Positions 26,119 to 38,038 of a stretch of 64,000 nucleotides of DNA are shown piece after piece. The stretch is from Arsenicicoccus dermatophilus. GTDB taxonomy: Bacteria; Actinomycetota; Actinomycetes; Actinomycetales; Dermatophilaceae. Numbering within the stretch: position 1 is the stretch's first letter; each line of letters opens with the position of its first letter. The stretch is taken from positions 682,001 to 746,000 of the forward strand of contig NZ_JAKZHU010000001.1 in the NCBI RefSeq assembly GCF_022568795.1. The letters run 5' to 3'. Both the position numbers and the translations under genes were made by a program. The notes below the pieces were generated by a model. The model was given only the letters and a program-made list of their open reading frames with translations, was not told the DNA's origin and searched no databases.

Positions 26119-27537
26119 GGCCTGGGGGCCTCCGATGACCATGCCGAGGACATAGGTGACGGCCAGGACGAGGTAGGGCACGAAGACGATGGCGTAGAAC
26201 GAGAAGATCGTGCGTTCCTGGTACATGAACCACGGCAGGTAGCCCGCCGCGAGGGACGCGACGATCGCGCCGGCCCGCCAGTCACGGCGCAGCAGCCAGA
26301 TCCCGACCAGCAGGACCAGGGCGACCGTTCCCACCCACCAGATCGTGGGGGTGCCGACCGAGGTGATGGCCTTGGCGCAGGAGTCGACGGTGCACCCTTC
26401 CTCGCCCCGCTTGGGGTTCTGCCAGTAGAACGACGTGGGGCGGCCCTGCAGCAGCCAGGACCAGGGGTTGGACATGTAGGGGTGCGAGGACGTGATCCCG
26501 CGCGCCGAGGTGTACATGTCCTGGTGGTAGTGCAGCAGCGAGCGCAGCGAGTCCGGGACCCAGCCCCACCCGGCCTGGGCGGGATGCTTCTCGGCCCAGT
26601 GCCGGCCGTAGCCGTTGGAGCTGCGCAGCCAGCCGGTCCAGCCGGCGAGGTAGGTCAGGAAGGTCAGCGGCAGGATCGTCAGCGCCGCCTGGACGCCGTC
26701 GTGCGCGGCGTTGGCCAGCCAGTGCCGCTCGCCGATCGCCCGCCGCGCCTGGACGTCCCACGCCACCGTCATCAGCCCGAAGACCGCGAGGTAGAACCCG
26801 CCGGACCACTTGGTCCCGATGGCGAGCCCGAGGAACACGGCGGCGAGCAGCCGCCAGGGACGTATGCCGAGGGAGATGCGCCCCCGCGCCACGTCGCCGC
26901 CGCCCTCGACGATCGCGGCCGCCCGGTCGGCGAGGCGGGTGCGGGAGACCTCCCGGTCGGTGACGAGCGCGCAGAAGGCCGCGAAGCACCAGAACATCAG
27001 GATCAGGTCGAGCAGGGAGGTCCGGGAGTGCACGAAGTGGTGGCCCTCGACCGCGAGCAGGAGGGCGGCGACGACCCCGAGCAGGGTCGAGCGGAAGATC
27101 CGCCGGGCGACCAGGCCGATCATCAGGATGGACAGGCCGCCCATGAAGGCCACCGTGAACCGCCAGCCGAAACCGCTGGTGGGGCCGAAGATCATCTCGC
27201 CGACCGCGATGCACCACTTGCCGACCGCAGGGTGGACCACGAAGTTGCCCGCCGTGCCGAAGACGTCGGTGGTGCCGTGGGTGAACGGCACGTCGTGACT
27301 GGTGATCGAGGACTTGGGGGTGAGCTCCACCCCGCCCTTGAGCAGCCCGACGCCGTCCTTGACGTAGTACGTCTCGTCGAAGATCAGCTCGTGGGGCTCG
27401 CCCACCCGCCACATGCGCAGCGCGCCGCCGAGGACGGCGATCACGCCGATGAGCAACCAGGCGCGCAGGGTGTCGGTGAGCGGTCGGCCGAGCAGTCGCT
27501 GGCGCAGCCGCTGCCGGAGGTCGGTGGCTGGGGTCAC
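25966..27537 (-). CDS. Protein O-mannosyltransferase (PMT family)
   Basis: 523 aa, many membrane helices, GT39. Transfers mannose from polyprenyl-phosphate-mannose to secreted proteins during Sec export; homologous in position and sequence to M. tuberculosis Rv1002c. The catalytic acidic pair is in the first external loop (LIFDETYYVKDG). The GTG at 27537 is preferred over ATG 27546 because TACGAT lies exactly 7 nt upstream. The 3' end overlaps the convergent PH gene. Confidence 0.93.
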   Translation of the reverse strand: MTPATDLRQRLRQRLLGRPLTDTLRAWLLIGVIAVLGGALRMWRVGEPHELIFDETYYVKDGVGLLKGGVELTPKSSITSHDVPFTHGTTDVFGTAGNFVVHPAVGKWCIAVGEMIFGPTSGFGWRFTVAFMGGLSILMIGLVARRIFRSTLLGVVAALLLAVEGHHFVHSRTSLLDLILMFWCFAAFCALVTDREVSRTRLADRAAAIVEGGGDVARGRISLGIRPWRLLAAVFLGLAIGTKWSGGFYLAVFGLMTVAWDVQARRAIGERHWLANAAHDGVQAALTILPLTFLTYLAGWTGWLRSSNGYGRHWAEKHPAQAGWGWVPDSLRSLLHYHQDMYTSARGITSSHPYMSNPWSWLLQGRPTSFYWQNPKRGEEGCTVDSCAKAITSVGTPTIWWVGTVALVLLVGIWLLRRDWRAGAIVASLAAGYLPWFMYQERTIFSFYAIVFVPYLVLAVTYVLGMVIGGPQASPGRRRAGLTVTGTYLALTVACFVFFWPLYTAQVIPYAQWQLHMWFPSWI

Positions 27538-27550
27538 GTCGCACATCGTA
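27538..27550 (-). promoter_or_regulatory. Leaderless -10 element for the PMT gene
   Basis: TACGAT on the minus strand (27550-27545) with 7 nt to GTG 27537. Confidence 0.55.
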
Positions 27551-27566
27551 GGACCAACCGGATGGG

Positions 27567-28544
27567 ATGATGGAGGGCGTGACCGCTCCCGCCCTCACCC
27601 CCGCCGCACCCGCACGCGACCTGCGTCGCTATGCGTGGCTGTCCATCGCCGCCGCGATCGTCACGATCGCCCTCAAGGCCGGCGCCTGGCTGGTGACCGG
27701 CTCGGTCGGCCTGCTGTCGGACGCCGCCGAGTCCATCGTGAACCTCGTCGCGGCGGTGGTCGCGCTGGTGGCGCTGACCGTCGCGGCCCAGCCGGCCGAC
27801 GACGACCACCACTTCGGCCACTCCAAGGCGGAGTACTTCTCGGCCGCCGTCGAGGGGCTGATGATCTTCATCGCCGCCGGCGTGATCCTGGTGACCTCGG
27901 TCGAGCGCTTCCTGCACCCGCAGCCGCTGGAGAACGTCGGCGTCGGCCTCGGCGTGTCCCTCGTCGCGTCGCTGGTCAACGGCGCGGTCGCGATGGTCCT
28001 GCTGCGGGCGGGCCGGGCCCACGACTCGATCACCCTGCGCGCCGACGGCAAGCACCTCATGACCGACGTGTGGACCTCGATCGGCGTCGTCGCCGGTGTC
28101 CTCCTCGTCGCGGTCACCGGGTGGGAGCGCCTGGACCCGGTCGTCGCCTTCCTGGTGGGGATCAACATCGTCGTCGCGGGCGTGGGGCTGCTCAAGGAAT
28201 CCGTCGGGGGTCTGATGGACACCGCCCTGCCCGCCGAGCGGCACCGCGAGATCGCGACCGTGCTGGGGCGGTACGCCTGCGACGACGTCGCCTTCCACGG
28301 GCTGCGCACCCGCAAGTCCGGTCACCAGGAGTTCGCCGAGCTGCACCTGCTCGTGCCTGGTCACTGGACCGTGCGCCGCGGTCACGACCTGGCCGAGGAG
28401 GTCGAGGACGCGCTGCACACCGAGCTGCCCGGCCTGCGGGTCATCACCCACCTGGAGCCGCTGGAGGACCCGCGGTCCTACGACGGCGTACCGGTCGATA
28501 TCCCTGCGACCACGGCCGATCTCGGGCACGAGCCGCTCGTATGA
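27567..28544 (+). CDS. Cation diffusion facilitator (FieF-like metal/H+ antiporter)
   Basis: 325 aa with six membrane helices and a cytoplasmic C-terminal domain (about 215-310). Metal-site residues are visible as SDAAES in TM2 and DGKHLMTDVWTS in TM5; GHSKAEYFSAAVEG is a family motif. It exports Zn/Fe/Mn-type ions. Start choices are ATG 27567, ATG 27570 or GTG 27579 (GGAGGGC just upstream); the protein is unaffected in its conserved part. Its stop overlaps the rsmI start (ATGA). Confidence 0.92.
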   Translation: MMEGVTAPALTPAAPARDLRRYAWLSIAAAIVTIALKAGAWLVTGSVGLLSDAAESIVNLVAAVVALVALTVAAQPADDDHHFGHSKAEYFSAAVEGLMIFIAAGVILVTSVERFLHPQPLENVGVGLGVSLVASLVNGAVAMVLLRAGRAHDSITLRADGKHLMTDVWTSIGVVAGVLLVAVTGWERLDPVVAFLVGINIVVAGVGLLKESVGGLMDTALPAERHREIATVLGRYACDDVAFHGLRTRKSGHQEFAELHLLVPGHWTVRRGHDLAEEVEDALHTELPGLRVITHLEPLEDPRSYDGVPVDIPATTADLGHEPLV

Positions 28545-29392
28545 CGCGCGCCTGCGGCGCGGGGACCCTGGTCCTCGCCGCCACCCCCATCGGTGACCCG
28601 CGCGACGCCGCCCCCCGGCTGGCCGAGGAGCTGCGGGGTGCCGCCGTCGTCGCCGCGGAGGACACCCGTCGGCTGCGCCGACTCTGCCAGGCGCTGGACG
28701 TGCAGCCGTCCGGCGCGGTGCTCAGCTATCACGAGCACAACGAGGCGAGCCGCACCGCCGACCTGGTCGCCCGTCTCGAGGCCGGCGAGCGGGTGCTGGT
28801 CGTGACCGACGCCGGCATGCCGTCCGTCTCCGACCCGGGCTACCGCCTGGTGGCGGCTGCCGTCGCCGCCGGGGTGCGGGTGACCTGCGTGCCCGGGCCC
28901 TCGGCGGTGCTCATGGCGCTGGCCGTGTCCGGCCTGCCGGTGGACCGTTTCTGCTTCGAGGGCTTCCTGCCGCGCAAGGCGGGGGACCGGGCCCGGGCGC
29001 TGGCGGAGCTCGCGGGAGAGCGGCGGACCATGGTCTTCTTCGAGGCGCCGCACCGGCTGGCGGTGATGCTCGGGGCTGTGCGGGAGGCCTTCGGCGGGGC
29101 GCGCCGGGCCGCGGTCTGCCGGGAGCTGACCAAGACCTACGAGGAGGTCGTTCGCGGCAGCCTGGACGAGCTGGTCGCCTGGGCCGAGGGCGAGGTCCGT
29201 GGCGAGATCACCGTCGTCGTCGAGGGCGGGTCGCCCGTGGTGGCGAGCCTGCCGGAGGCGGTGCGCGCCGTGGGCGAGCGCGTCGCGGCGGGGGAGCGGC
29301 TCAAGGACGTCTGTGCCGCGGTGTCCGCCGAGACCGGACTGAGCCGCAAGGCGCTGTACGACGGGGCGCTGGCGGCTCGGCATACGGACTGA
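28541..29392 (+). CDS. rsmI: 16S rRNA (cytidine1402-2'-O)-methyltransferase RsmI
   Basis: 283 aa SAM-dependent tetrapyrrole-methylase-fold enzyme modifying C1402 in the ribosomal P site. Diagnostic: LVLAATPIGDPRD, AAEDTRRLRRLC, SYHEHNEASR, TDAGMPSVSDPGYRLV, FEGFLPRK, FFEAPHRL and CRELTKTYEEVVRG. Coupled to the CDF gene by 4 bp. Divergent PMT-rsmI order matches M. tuberculosis Rv1002c/Rv1003 except for the intervening CDF gene. Confidence 0.97.
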   Translation: MTRACGAGTLVLAATPIGDPRDAAPRLAEELRGAAVVAAEDTRRLRRLCQALDVQPSGAVLSYHEHNEASRTADLVARLEAGERVLVVTDAGMPSVSDPGYRLVAAAVAAGVRVTCVPGPSAVLMALAVSGLPVDRFCFEGFLPRKAGDRARALAELAGERRTMVFFEAPHRLAVMLGAVREAFGGARRAAVCRELTKTYEEVVRGSLDELVAWAEGEVRGEITVVVEGGSPVVASLPEAVRAVGERVAAGERLKDVCAAVSAETGLSRKALYDGALAARHTD

Positions 29393-29537
29393 TCGTCCGG
29401 GGCGCGGGCGACCCGGCACCGGGCCGGAGTGATCTCGGTCACGTGAGGTGGGGCTTCAACGTCCTTGTGCCGCAGATCGTTCCCGAACCGTTGACTCGCA
29501 GGTGCGCCCCGCCACCGTCGCGTCACCTGCGGCGCGA

Positions 29538-29549
29538 TAGGTTTCCTTC
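29538..29549 (+). promoter_or_regulatory. Leaderless -10 element for sdhC
   Basis: TAGGTT (29538-29543) with 6 nt to GTG 29550. A TTGACT at 29491-29496 is too far away to be its -35 partner. Confidence 0.5.
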
Positions 29550-30281
29550 GTGGCTACTTCGACAACCTCCGCGAGGCAGACCACGTCGCGCACGCCCAGC
29601 ATCGCCCTCAAGATCATCATGGCGATCTCCGGCCTGTACCTCGTGTTCTTCGTCCTCTTTCACATGTATGGCAACCTCAAGATGTTCGCCGGCCAGGCGG
29701 CCTTCGACGAGTACGCCCACCACCTGCGGGTGTTCCTCACGCCGATCTTCCCCAACGAGGGTTTCCTCTGGCTCTTCCGCCTGAGCCTCATCGTGGCCGT
29801 GATCGCACACGTCTGGTCGGCCTTCCAGCTGATCGGCCGCAACCACGCGGCGCGGTCGCAGAAGTACGTCCTGAAGAAGAACCTCAAGTCCTCGCTCGCC
29901 TCGCGCACCATGCGCTTCGGCGGCGCCGGCCTGCTCCTCTTCATCGTCTGGCACCTGCTGCACTTCACGATCATGAAGATCAACGTCAACCCGGACTACG
30001 ACCACCACCGCCTCCTGGTCGACGGGCACGAGAGCCCCTACATGCTGACCTACGCGGCCTTCCAGACCTGGTGGATGACGCTGATCTACCTGCTCGCGCT
30101 GGTCTTCCTGGGGCTGCACCTGCGGCACGGGATCTACAGCTCGATCCAGACGCTCGGTGGCACCAGCACCGCGAAGTCCCAGCGGATCTCGACCCTCGTG
30201 TCGATCGCCCTGGCGCTGATCGTCGCGGTCGGCTTCGCCCTGCCGCCGCTCGCCATCCTCTTCGGCCTGATCGGGAAGTGA
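29550..30281 (+). CDS. sdhC: Succinate dehydrogenase cytochrome b subunit (type B)
   Basis: 243 aa single membrane anchor with five helices, as in type B (di-haem) succinate:menaquinone reductases. Conserved His residues for haem lie in FHMYGN, IAHVWSAFQL, WHLLHF and GLHLRHGIYS. It anchors SdhAB to the membrane and passes electrons to menaquinone. Followed after 6 bp by sdhA; no separate sdhD is expected for this type. Confidence 0.95.
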   Translation: MATSTTSARQTTSRTPSIALKIIMAISGLYLVFFVLFHMYGNLKMFAGQAAFDEYAHHLRVFLTPIFPNEGFLWLFRLSLIVAVIAHVWSAFQLIGRNHAARSQKYVLKKNLKSSLASRTMRFGGAGLLLFIVWHLLHFTIMKINVNPDYDHHRLLVDGHESPYMLTYAAFQTWWMTLIYLLALVFLGLHLRHGIYSSIQTLGGTSTAKSQRISTLVSIALALIVAVGFALPPLAILFGLIGK

Positions 30282-30287
30282 CCACCC

Positions 30288-32281
<1,994 letters not shown>

Positions 32282-32285
<4 letters not shown>

Positions 32286-33028
32286 GAATCACCCTGAAGA
32301 TCTGGCGCCAGGCCGGCCCCGCCGCCAAGGGCGCCCTGGCGACCTACGAGGTCGCGGACGTCTCCGAGGACATGTCCTTCCTCGAGGTGCTCGACGTGCT
32401 CAACGAGAACCTCATCAACTCCGGCGAGGAGCCGATCGCCTTCGACAGCGACTGCCGTGAGGGCATCTGCGGCATGTGCGGCGTCGTCATCAACGGCGAG
32501 GCCCACGGGCCGGAGGTCGCCACGACCTGCCAGCTGCACATGCGGTCCTTCCAGGACGGCGCCGTGCTGACGGTCGAGCCCTGGCGGGCCAACGCCTTCC
32601 CGGTCATCCGTGACCTGGTGGTCGACCGCACCGCCTTCGACCGCATCATCCAGGCGGGCGGCTTCATCGGCGCCAACACGGGTGCGGCCCCCGAGGCCCA
32701 CTCCGTGCCGGTGCAGAAGCTCAAGGCCGACCGCGCCTTCGAGGCGGCGGCGTGCATCGGGTGCGGCGCCTGCGTCGCGGCCTGCCCCAACGCCGCGGGC
32801 ATGCTGTTCATGGGTGCCAAGGTCACGCACCTCGGCGAGCTGCCGCAGGGCCAGCCCGAGCGCTGGTCCCGCGTCGCCGCGATGGTCAAGCAGCACGACG
32901 CCGAGGGCTTCGGCGGTTGCACCAACATCGGCGAGTGCGCGGCCGCGTGCCCCAAGGAGATCCCGCTGGACGTCATCTCGACGCTCAACGCGGACTTCCG
33001 CAAGTCCAAGGGCGGCAAGCGCATGTGA
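32282..33028 (+). CDS. sdhB: Succinate dehydrogenase iron-sulfur subunit
   Basis: 248 aa from GTG 32282. The [2Fe-2S] ligands are [10 protein letters not shown]...CQLHM. [4Fe-4S]/[3Fe-4S] ligands come from [12 protein letters not shown] and [15 protein letters not shown]. It carries electrons from SdhA flavin to the SdhC haems. A strong terminator follows 65 bp downstream, closing the sdhCAB operon. Confidence 0.98.
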
Positions 33029-33093
33029 TGCGCCCTCTCCGTCGGTGACGGGGTCCCGCAGGTAGCCACCTGGTCCTCGTCCCGACACCACTG

Positions 33094-33127
33094 GCGGCCC
33101 GTCCTCCCGGCCCGGAGGACGGGCCGC
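33094..33127. terminator. Hairpin terminator after sdhB
   Basis: A 14-bp perfect stem (33094-33107 with 33114-33127; core CGGCCCGTCCTCC) with a 6-nt loop. The aroQ -10 (TAGCGT) starts on the next base, so terminator and promoter are packed back to back. Confidence 0.88.
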
Positions 33128-33139
33128 TAGCGTGTCTCC
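33128..33139 (+). promoter_or_regulatory. Leaderless -10 element for aroQ
   Basis: TAGCGT (33128-33133) with 6 nt to ATG 33140. Confidence 0.55.
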
Positions 33140-33655
33140 ATGAATACCTACCCGGGGCGGTCGGATCCGCCTGCGCAACCTGACCAGGCGGGTCCGACCG
33201 CTCCCGGCAGGTCCGTCGTGGTGGTGCTCAACGGGCCCAACCTCAATCTGCTGGGGGTGCGCAGCCCCGACGTGTACGGCGCGGAGACCCTCGCCGACGT
33301 CGAGCGTCGGTGCGCCGAGCGGGCGGCCGCCCACGGCCTGGTCGCCGACTGCCGCCAGTCCAACCACGAGGGCGTGCTCATCGACTGGGTGCACGAGGTC
33401 CGCACCAGCTGCGTCGGCCTGGTCGTCAACGCGGGCGGCTACACCCACACCAGCGTGGCCCTGCGGGACGCCCTGGAGACCGTCGAGGCCCCCGTCGTCG
33501 AGGTGCACATCAGCGACATCCACGCCCGTGAGCCCTTCCGGCACCACTCCTACCTCGAGGCCGTCGCCGCGGCGTCGATCGTCGGGCGCGGCACCGCGGG
33601 CTACGAGGAGGCCATCGACGTCGTGGCCCGCCTGCTCGCCGAGCGGCCGGTATGA
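33140..33655 (+). CDS. aroQ: Type II 3-dehydroquinate dehydratase
   Basis: 171 aa; usual length is about 145, the extra being an N-terminal Pro-rich tail of ~25 residues. Dehydrates 3-dehydroquinate to 3-dehydroshikimate (shikimate pathway, or quinate use). Signature [21 protein letters not shown] with the catalytic Tyr, then [23 protein letters not shown] and [19 protein letters not shown] QuiC-like 3-dehydroshikimate dehydratase that would use its product is encoded 8 kb downstream. Confidence 0.96.
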   Translation: MNTYPGRSDPPAQPDQAGPTAPGRSVVVVLNGPNLNLLGVRSPDVYGAETLADVERRCAERAAAHGLVADCRQSNHEGVLIDWVHEVRTSCVGLVVNAGGYTHTSVALRDALETVEAPVVEVHISDIHAREPFRHHSYLEAVAAASIVGRGTAGYEEAIDVVARLLAERPV

Positions 33656-33704
33656 CGGCCCCCTCCGGGGGCGAGCTGCTGGCGGGTCCCCGAGGCCGCG
33701 ACCT

Positions 33705-34304
33705 GTGTGGCTGGCCCGGTGGCGCGACGACGCCGTGCGCAGCGAGGCCGACCACGCCGCGTACCGCCGCCGTCATCCCGGACGGCCGGTCGGGGGCGTC
33801 TGGTGGAGCGTCCCGGCCTGCTGCGGCGTGGTCGCCGGCACGCACTCCCTCGCGCTCGCCGGGGGAGCGCCGACCCGGCTGGTCCTCATGGAGGACTCGA
33901 GCATCGACGACGACGGTTTCGCCTGGCGGGTAACCCCGCCCGCGGGGGCCCGCGTCCTGGAGGTGCGGACCGCGGCCGACTGGCTGGAGCTGGTCTGCCG
34001 GCACCCCCTCGAGGTCACCGAGAGCCGCCGGTCCGTCTGGGGGGAGACCACCCGCAGACTCGGCCGCTGGGTGATCCCGGACTGGCAGGCGGTCGCGCAG
34101 GAGTGGGACGCGGTGCACCTGACGACCTGGGCCTACCTCACGACGGCGGGACGCGTGCTCGACCTGGACGACGACACCGCCACCATGATGGCCGGGTGGG
34201 ACCCGGACGCGACCTGGTGGTTCACCGACGTCGAGGTCGCCGCCAAGCCGGTCCGGTGGCACCGGACGGGGAACACCGGCCTGGACTGGCACCGGGGAAG
34301 CTGA
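33705..34304 (+). CDS. Hypothetical protein, possibly 5' frameshifted
   Basis: 199 aa from GTG 33705; no domain recognised. It is rich in Trp (GGVWWSVPACC, DATWWFTDVE) with a conserved-looking core WRVTPPAGARVLEVRTAADWLELVCRHP. No ribosome site precedes this GTG. A better-placed ATG (33652, overlapping the aroQ stop by 4 bp) opens a different frame encoding [19 protein letters not shown], which runs up to exactly this point. Joining the two frames near 33706-33711 would give one continuous protein. Either a real frameshift, an assembly error, or a shorter GTG-started gene. Confidence 0.6.
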   Translation: MWLARWRDDAVRSEADHAAYRRRHPGRPVGGVWWSVPACCGVVAGTHSLALAGGAPTRLVLMEDSSIDDDGFAWRVTPPAGARVLEVRTAADWLELVCRHPLEVTESRRSVWGETTRRLGRWVIPDWQAVAQEWDAVHLTTWAYLTTAGRVLDLDDDTATMMAGWDPDATWWFTDVEVAAKPVRWHRTGNTGLDWHRGS

Positions 34305-34383
34305 CCCAGCCTCCCGACCCGGGCCGTACGCCTCCGGCACACGGCCCCGGAAAACCCTGCCGGGGGCGACCCTGCCCGACCAC

Positions 34384-34397
34384 TAGACTTGGCCCCC
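34384..34397 (+). promoter_or_regulatory. Leaderless -10 element for metG
   Basis: TAGACT (34384-34389) with 8 nt to ATG 34398. A weak GGGCCGT/ACGGCCC hairpin (34321-34347) just upstream may end the preceding transcript. Confidence 0.5.
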
Positions 34398-36224
34398 ATG
34401 AGCAAGGTCTTGTCAGCAGTTGCCTGGCCGTACGCCAACGGCCCCCGCCACATCGGTCACGTCGCGGGCTTCGGCGTCCCGTCCGACGTGTTCAGCCGAT
34501 ACATGCGGATGGCGGGGCACGACGTGCTCATGGTCTCCGGCACGGACGAGCACGGCACCCCGATCCTCGTCGCCGCGGACAAGGAGGGCGTGACCGCCCA
34601 GGACCTCGCGGACAAGAACAACGCGGTCATCGTGCAGGACCTGGTGGACCTGGGGCTGTCCTACGACCTGTTCACCCGCACCACGACCCGCAACCACCAC
34701 GCCGTCGTGCAGCAGATGTTCCGCACGGTGCGGGACAACGGCTACTTCCTGCAGCAGGTGCAGATGGGGGCGATCAGCCCGAGCACCGGCCGCACCCTGC
34801 CCGACCGCTACATCGAGGGCACCTGCCCGATCTGCGGCTACACCGAGGCCCGCGGCGACCAGTGCGACAGCTGCGGCAACCAGCTCGACCCGGTCGACCT
34901 GATCGATCCGCGCTCCAAGATCAACGGCGAGACCCCGACCTTCGTGGAGACCGAGCACTACCTGCTCGACCTGCCGGCGCTGGCCGAGGAGCTGGGGCGC
35001 TTCCTGCGCGAGCGGGACGAGTCCGGGCTGTGGCGGCCCAACGTCATCAAGTTCAGCCTCAACCTGCTGGACGACCTGCGTCCGCGGGCGATGACCCGCG
35101 ACATCGACTGGGGCATCGTCGTGCCGGGCTGGGAGGACCAGCCGGGCAAGCGGCTCTACGTCTGGTTCGACGCGGTCATCGGCTACCTGTCCGCGAGCAT
35201 CGAGTGGGCCCGCCGCAGCGGGGACGCCGAGCGCTGGCGCGACTGGTGGAACGACCCGCAGGCGCTGTCCTACTACTTCATGGGCAAGGACAACATCGTC
35301 TTCCACTCCCAGATCTGGCCGGCGGAGCTCATCGCCCACAACGGCAAGGGGACCAAGGGTGGCGAGCCCGGTCCGTACGGCGAGCTGAACCTGCCGACCG
35401 AGGTCGTGTCCAGCGAGTTCATGACCATGGAGGGCAAGCAGTTCTCCACGAGCCGTGGCCACGTGATCTACGTCGGCGAGGTGCTCAGCCGCTACCAGCC
35501 GGACGCGCTGCGCTACTTCATCTGCGCGGCCGGGCCGGAGACCCAGGACGCCGACTTCACCTGGGCCGACTTCGTGCAGCGCACCAACTCCGAGCTGGTC
35601 GCCGGCTGGGGCAACCTGGTCAACCGCACGGCCGCGATGATCGCCAAGAACGTCGGCGAGATCCCTCAGCCGGGGCCGCTGCAGCCGGAGGACGAGGCGG
35701 TCCTCGGCGTCGTGCGCCACGGCTTCGACACCGTCGGGGAGCTGCTCGGCCACCACCGCCAGCGCCAGGCGATCGCCGAGGCCATGCGCATCGTCGGCGA
35801 GGTCAACGCCTATGTCTCGCGGACCGAGCCGTTCAAGCTCAAGGGCGAGGACCAGCGCGAGCGTCTGCACACCGTGCTGCACACGCTGGCCCAGAGCGTG
35901 AGCGACTGCAACACCCTGCTCGCGCCCTTCCTGCCGCACTCGGCCAACCAGGTCCACCAGGTCCTCGGCGGCGAGGGCGAGTTCATGCCGATGCCGCGGA
36001 TCGAGCAGGTCCGCGACCTCGACGACGACTCTCGCAGCTACCCGATCATCACCGGGGACTACTCCGCGACGCCGCGCTGGGAGTCCCGTCCGGTGCGGGT
36101 CGGTGCGCCGGTCGCCAAGCCGTCCCCGGTCTTCGTCAAGCTCGACCCCTCGGTGGTCGAGGAGGAGATCGCCCGGATGTCGGGGGCCGGCGCGGGCACG
36201 TCCACGGGCGAGGCCGGGGCATGA
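34398..36224 (+). CDS. metG: Methionyl-tRNA synthetase
   Basis: 608 aa class I synthetase charging tRNA-Met. The HIGH motif appears as [15 protein letters not shown] zinc knuckle [19 protein letters not shown] lies in the connective peptide. The KMSKS loop is the Lys-poor variant [11 protein letters not shown] found in part of the family. The anticodon-binding helical domain is C-terminal (about 400-560), without the dimerisation EMAP domain. First gene of a tightly coupled metG-tatD-rsmA run. Confidence 0.97.
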   Translation: MSKVLSAVAWPYANGPRHIGHVAGFGVPSDVFSRYMRMAGHDVLMVSGTDEHGTPILVAADKEGVTAQDLADKNNAVIVQDLVDLGLSYDLFTRTTTRNHHAVVQQMFRTVRDNGYFLQQVQMGAISPSTGRTLPDRYIEGTCPICGYTEARGDQCDSCGNQLDPVDLIDPRSKINGETPTFVETEHYLLDLPALAEELGRFLRERDESGLWRPNVIKFSLNLLDDLRPRAMTRDIDWGIVVPGWEDQPGKRLYVWFDAVIGYLSASIEWARRSGDAERWRDWWNDPQALSYYFMGKDNIVFHSQIWPAELIAHNGKGTKGGEPGPYGELNLPTEVVSSEFMTMEGKQFSTSRGHVIYVGEVLSRYQPDALRYFICAAGPETQDADFTWADFVQRTNSELVAGWGNLVNRTAAMIAKNVGEIPQPGPLQPEDEAVLGVVRHGFDTVGELLGHHRQRQAIAEAMRIVGEVNAYVSRTEPFKLKGEDQRERLHTVLHTLAQSVSDCNTLLAPFLPHSANQVHQVLGGEGEFMPMPRIEQVRDLDDDSRSYPIITGDYSATPRWESRPVRVGAPVAKPSPVFVKLDPSVVEEEIARMSGAGAGTSTGEAGA

Positions 36225-37090
36225 GCGACGGCGGTGGCACGACGATCGGGCGCGACCGGCAGGCACCGCCGCCGCTGCCCGACCCGCTGCCGCTGCCCGT
36301 CCCCGACAACCACACCCATGTCGACATCGCCCGCGACGGGGAGCCGCGCCCGGACCTGGGCGAGGTGATCCGTCAGGCGCGGGCCGTCGGTGTGGACCGG
36401 TTGATGCAGATCGGCTGCGACCTGGAGGCCGCCCGCTGGACCGTCGAGCAGGCGGTGCTGCACCCGGAGGTCCTCGGTGGCGTGGCCTTGCACCCCAACG
36501 AGGTGCCGGCCCTGCACGAGGCGGGCGAGCTCCAGGCGGCGTATGCCGAGATCGAGCGCCTCGCGCAGCACCCGCGGGTCCGCGTGGTGGGGGAGACGGG
36601 GCTGGACTACTTCCGCACCGGGCCTGAGGGGCATGCGCTGCAGCACGAGTCCTTCCGGTGGCACATCGACCTGGCCAAGCGGCTGGGCAAGGCGCTGCAG
36701 ATCCACGACCGTGACTCGCACGAGGACGTCCTGCGCATCCTCGCCGAGGAGGGCGCGCCCGAGGTCACGGTGATGCACTGCTTCTCCGGCGACATGGCGA
36801 TGGCCCGGGAGTGCGTGGATCGGGGTTACTACCTGTCCTTCTCGGGGACGGTGACCTTCAAGTCGGCCAAGGCGCTGCGCGACGCGCTGTCGATCGTCCC
36901 GCTCGGGCGGGTGCTGGTGGAGACGGACGCGCCCTACCTCACCCCGCACCCCTACCGGGGCGCCACCAACGCGCCCTACCTCGTCCCGCTGACGCTGCGA
37001 GCGATGGCGACGACGCTCAACGTCGACGTGCCGACGCTGTGCCGTGCGGTGTCGGACAACGCCGAGCGCATCTACGGCGGCTGGGCGTGA
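36221..37090 (+). CDS. tatD: TatD-family metal-dependent DNase
   Basis: 289 aa TIM-barrel hydrolase. Metal ligands are visible in [36 protein letters not shown] and [11 protein letters not shown]. 3'-5' exonuclease activity is established in the family. It overlaps metG (ATGA) and rsmA (GTGA) by 4 bp each. In M. tuberculosis and many relatives rpfB lies between tatD and rsmA; here nothing does. Confidence 0.95.
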   Translation: MSDGGGTTIGRDRQAPPPLPDPLPLPVPDNHTHVDIARDGEPRPDLGEVIRQARAVGVDRLMQIGCDLEAARWTVEQAVLHPEVLGGVALHPNEVPALHEAGELQAAYAEIERLAQHPRVRVVGETGLDYFRTGPEGHALQHESFRWHIDLAKRLGKALQIHDRDSHEDVLRILAEEGAPEVTVMHCFSGDMAMARECVDRGYYLSFSGTVTFKSAKALRDALSIVPLGRVLVETDAPYLTPHPYRGATNAPYLVPLTLRAMATTLNVDVPTLCRAVSDNAERIYGGWA

Positions 37091-37998
37091 GCGAGCAGAG
37101 CGGGAGCGGGTCGGGCCCGCAGGCCGCCACCGCCGACAACGCCGGGCTGCTGGGGCCGGCGCAGGTCCGTGAGCTCGCGACGCGCCTGGGCGTGCGGCCC
37201 ACCAAGCAGTGGGGGCAGAACTTCGTCATCGACGCCAACACCGTCCGGCGCATCGTGCGCCTGGCCGGGGTGGGCCCGGACGACGTGGTGGTGGAGGTGG
37301 GTCCCGGGCTGGGCAGCCTCACGCTGGCGCTGCTGCCCGAGGTCCGCCAGGTCACCGTGATCGAGGTGGACCCGGCCCTGGCCGCGGCTCTCCCCGAGAC
37401 CGTGCGGGCCACCAACCCCGCAGCGGCTCACAAGCTCTCGCTGCTGCACGCGGACGCGCTCACGGTCCACGAGCTGCCGGACCCGCAGCCCACGGCCCTG
37501 GTCGCCAACCTGCCCTACAACGTCTCGGTGCCCGTGGTGCTCGGCATGCTCGAGGACTTCCCCTCGATCGAGCGGGTGCTGGTCATGGTGCAGCTCGAGG
37601 TGGCCGAGCGGCTGGCGGCCGGGCCGGGATCCAAGGTCTACGGCGTGCCCTCGCTCAAGGCCGCGTGGTGGTGCGACGTGCGCCTCGCGGGGACCGTGGG
37701 GCGCACCGTCTTCTGGCCCGCCCCCAAGGTCGACAGCGGGCTGGTCGCCATGGTGCGACGTCCCGAGCCGACCGTCGACGGGGAGCGGGTCGACCGGCGG
37801 GAGGTCTTCCGGGTGATCGACGCGGCCTTCCTGCAGCGGCGCAAGACCCTGCGTGCGGCGCTGGCCGGCTGGGCCGGGTCGGCGGCCCGCTCGGAGGAGG
37901 TCCTGCGCGCGGCGGGGGTGGATCCGCAGGCGCGCGGCGAGGCGCTGGACATCACGGCATACGCCCGCATCGCCGCCGCGGCGACCCGCGTCCCCTGA
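37087..37998 (+). CDS. rsmA: 16S rRNA dimethyladenosine transferase RsmA/KsgA
   Basis: 303 aa from GTG 37087. SAM-dependent dimethylation of A1518/A1519 in 16S rRNA. Motif I is [16 protein letters not shown], and motif [13 protein letters not shown] carries the catalytic residues. The opening [20 protein letters not shown] is typical. The N-terminal ~20 residues are a low-complexity extension. Confidence 0.96.
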   Translation: MSEQSGSGSGPQAATADNAGLLGPAQVRELATRLGVRPTKQWGQNFVIDANTVRRIVRLAGVGPDDVVVEVGPGLGSLTLALLPEVRQVTVIEVDPALAAALPETVRATNPAAAHKLSLLHADALTVHELPDPQPTALVANLPYNVSVPVVLGMLEDFPSIERVLVMVQLEVAERLAAGPGSKVYGVPSLKAAWWCDVRLAGTVGRTVFWPAPKVDSGLVAMVRRPEPTVDGERVDRREVFRVIDAAFLQRRKTLRAALAGWAGSAARSEEVLRAAGVDPQARGEALDITAYARIAAAATRVP

Positions 37999-38025
37999 CC
38001 TGTGCTGTCGGCGCCGGGAAATCGG

Positions 38026-38038
38026 TAGGGTGCCAGAC
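38026..38038 (+). promoter_or_regulatory. Leaderless -10 element for ispE
   Basis: TAGGGT (38026-38031) with 7 nt to ATG 38039, giving ispE its own promoter downstream of rsmA. Confidence 0.55.

Noticed and set aside
28444-29419. Minus-strand frames opposite rsmI
   Set aside because: rsmI on the plus strand carries all family motifs; the opposite frames are shadows.
29491-29543. TTGACT (29491) as -35 for the sdhC -10 at 29538
   Set aside because: The gap is 41 bp, far outside the 16-19 bp range.
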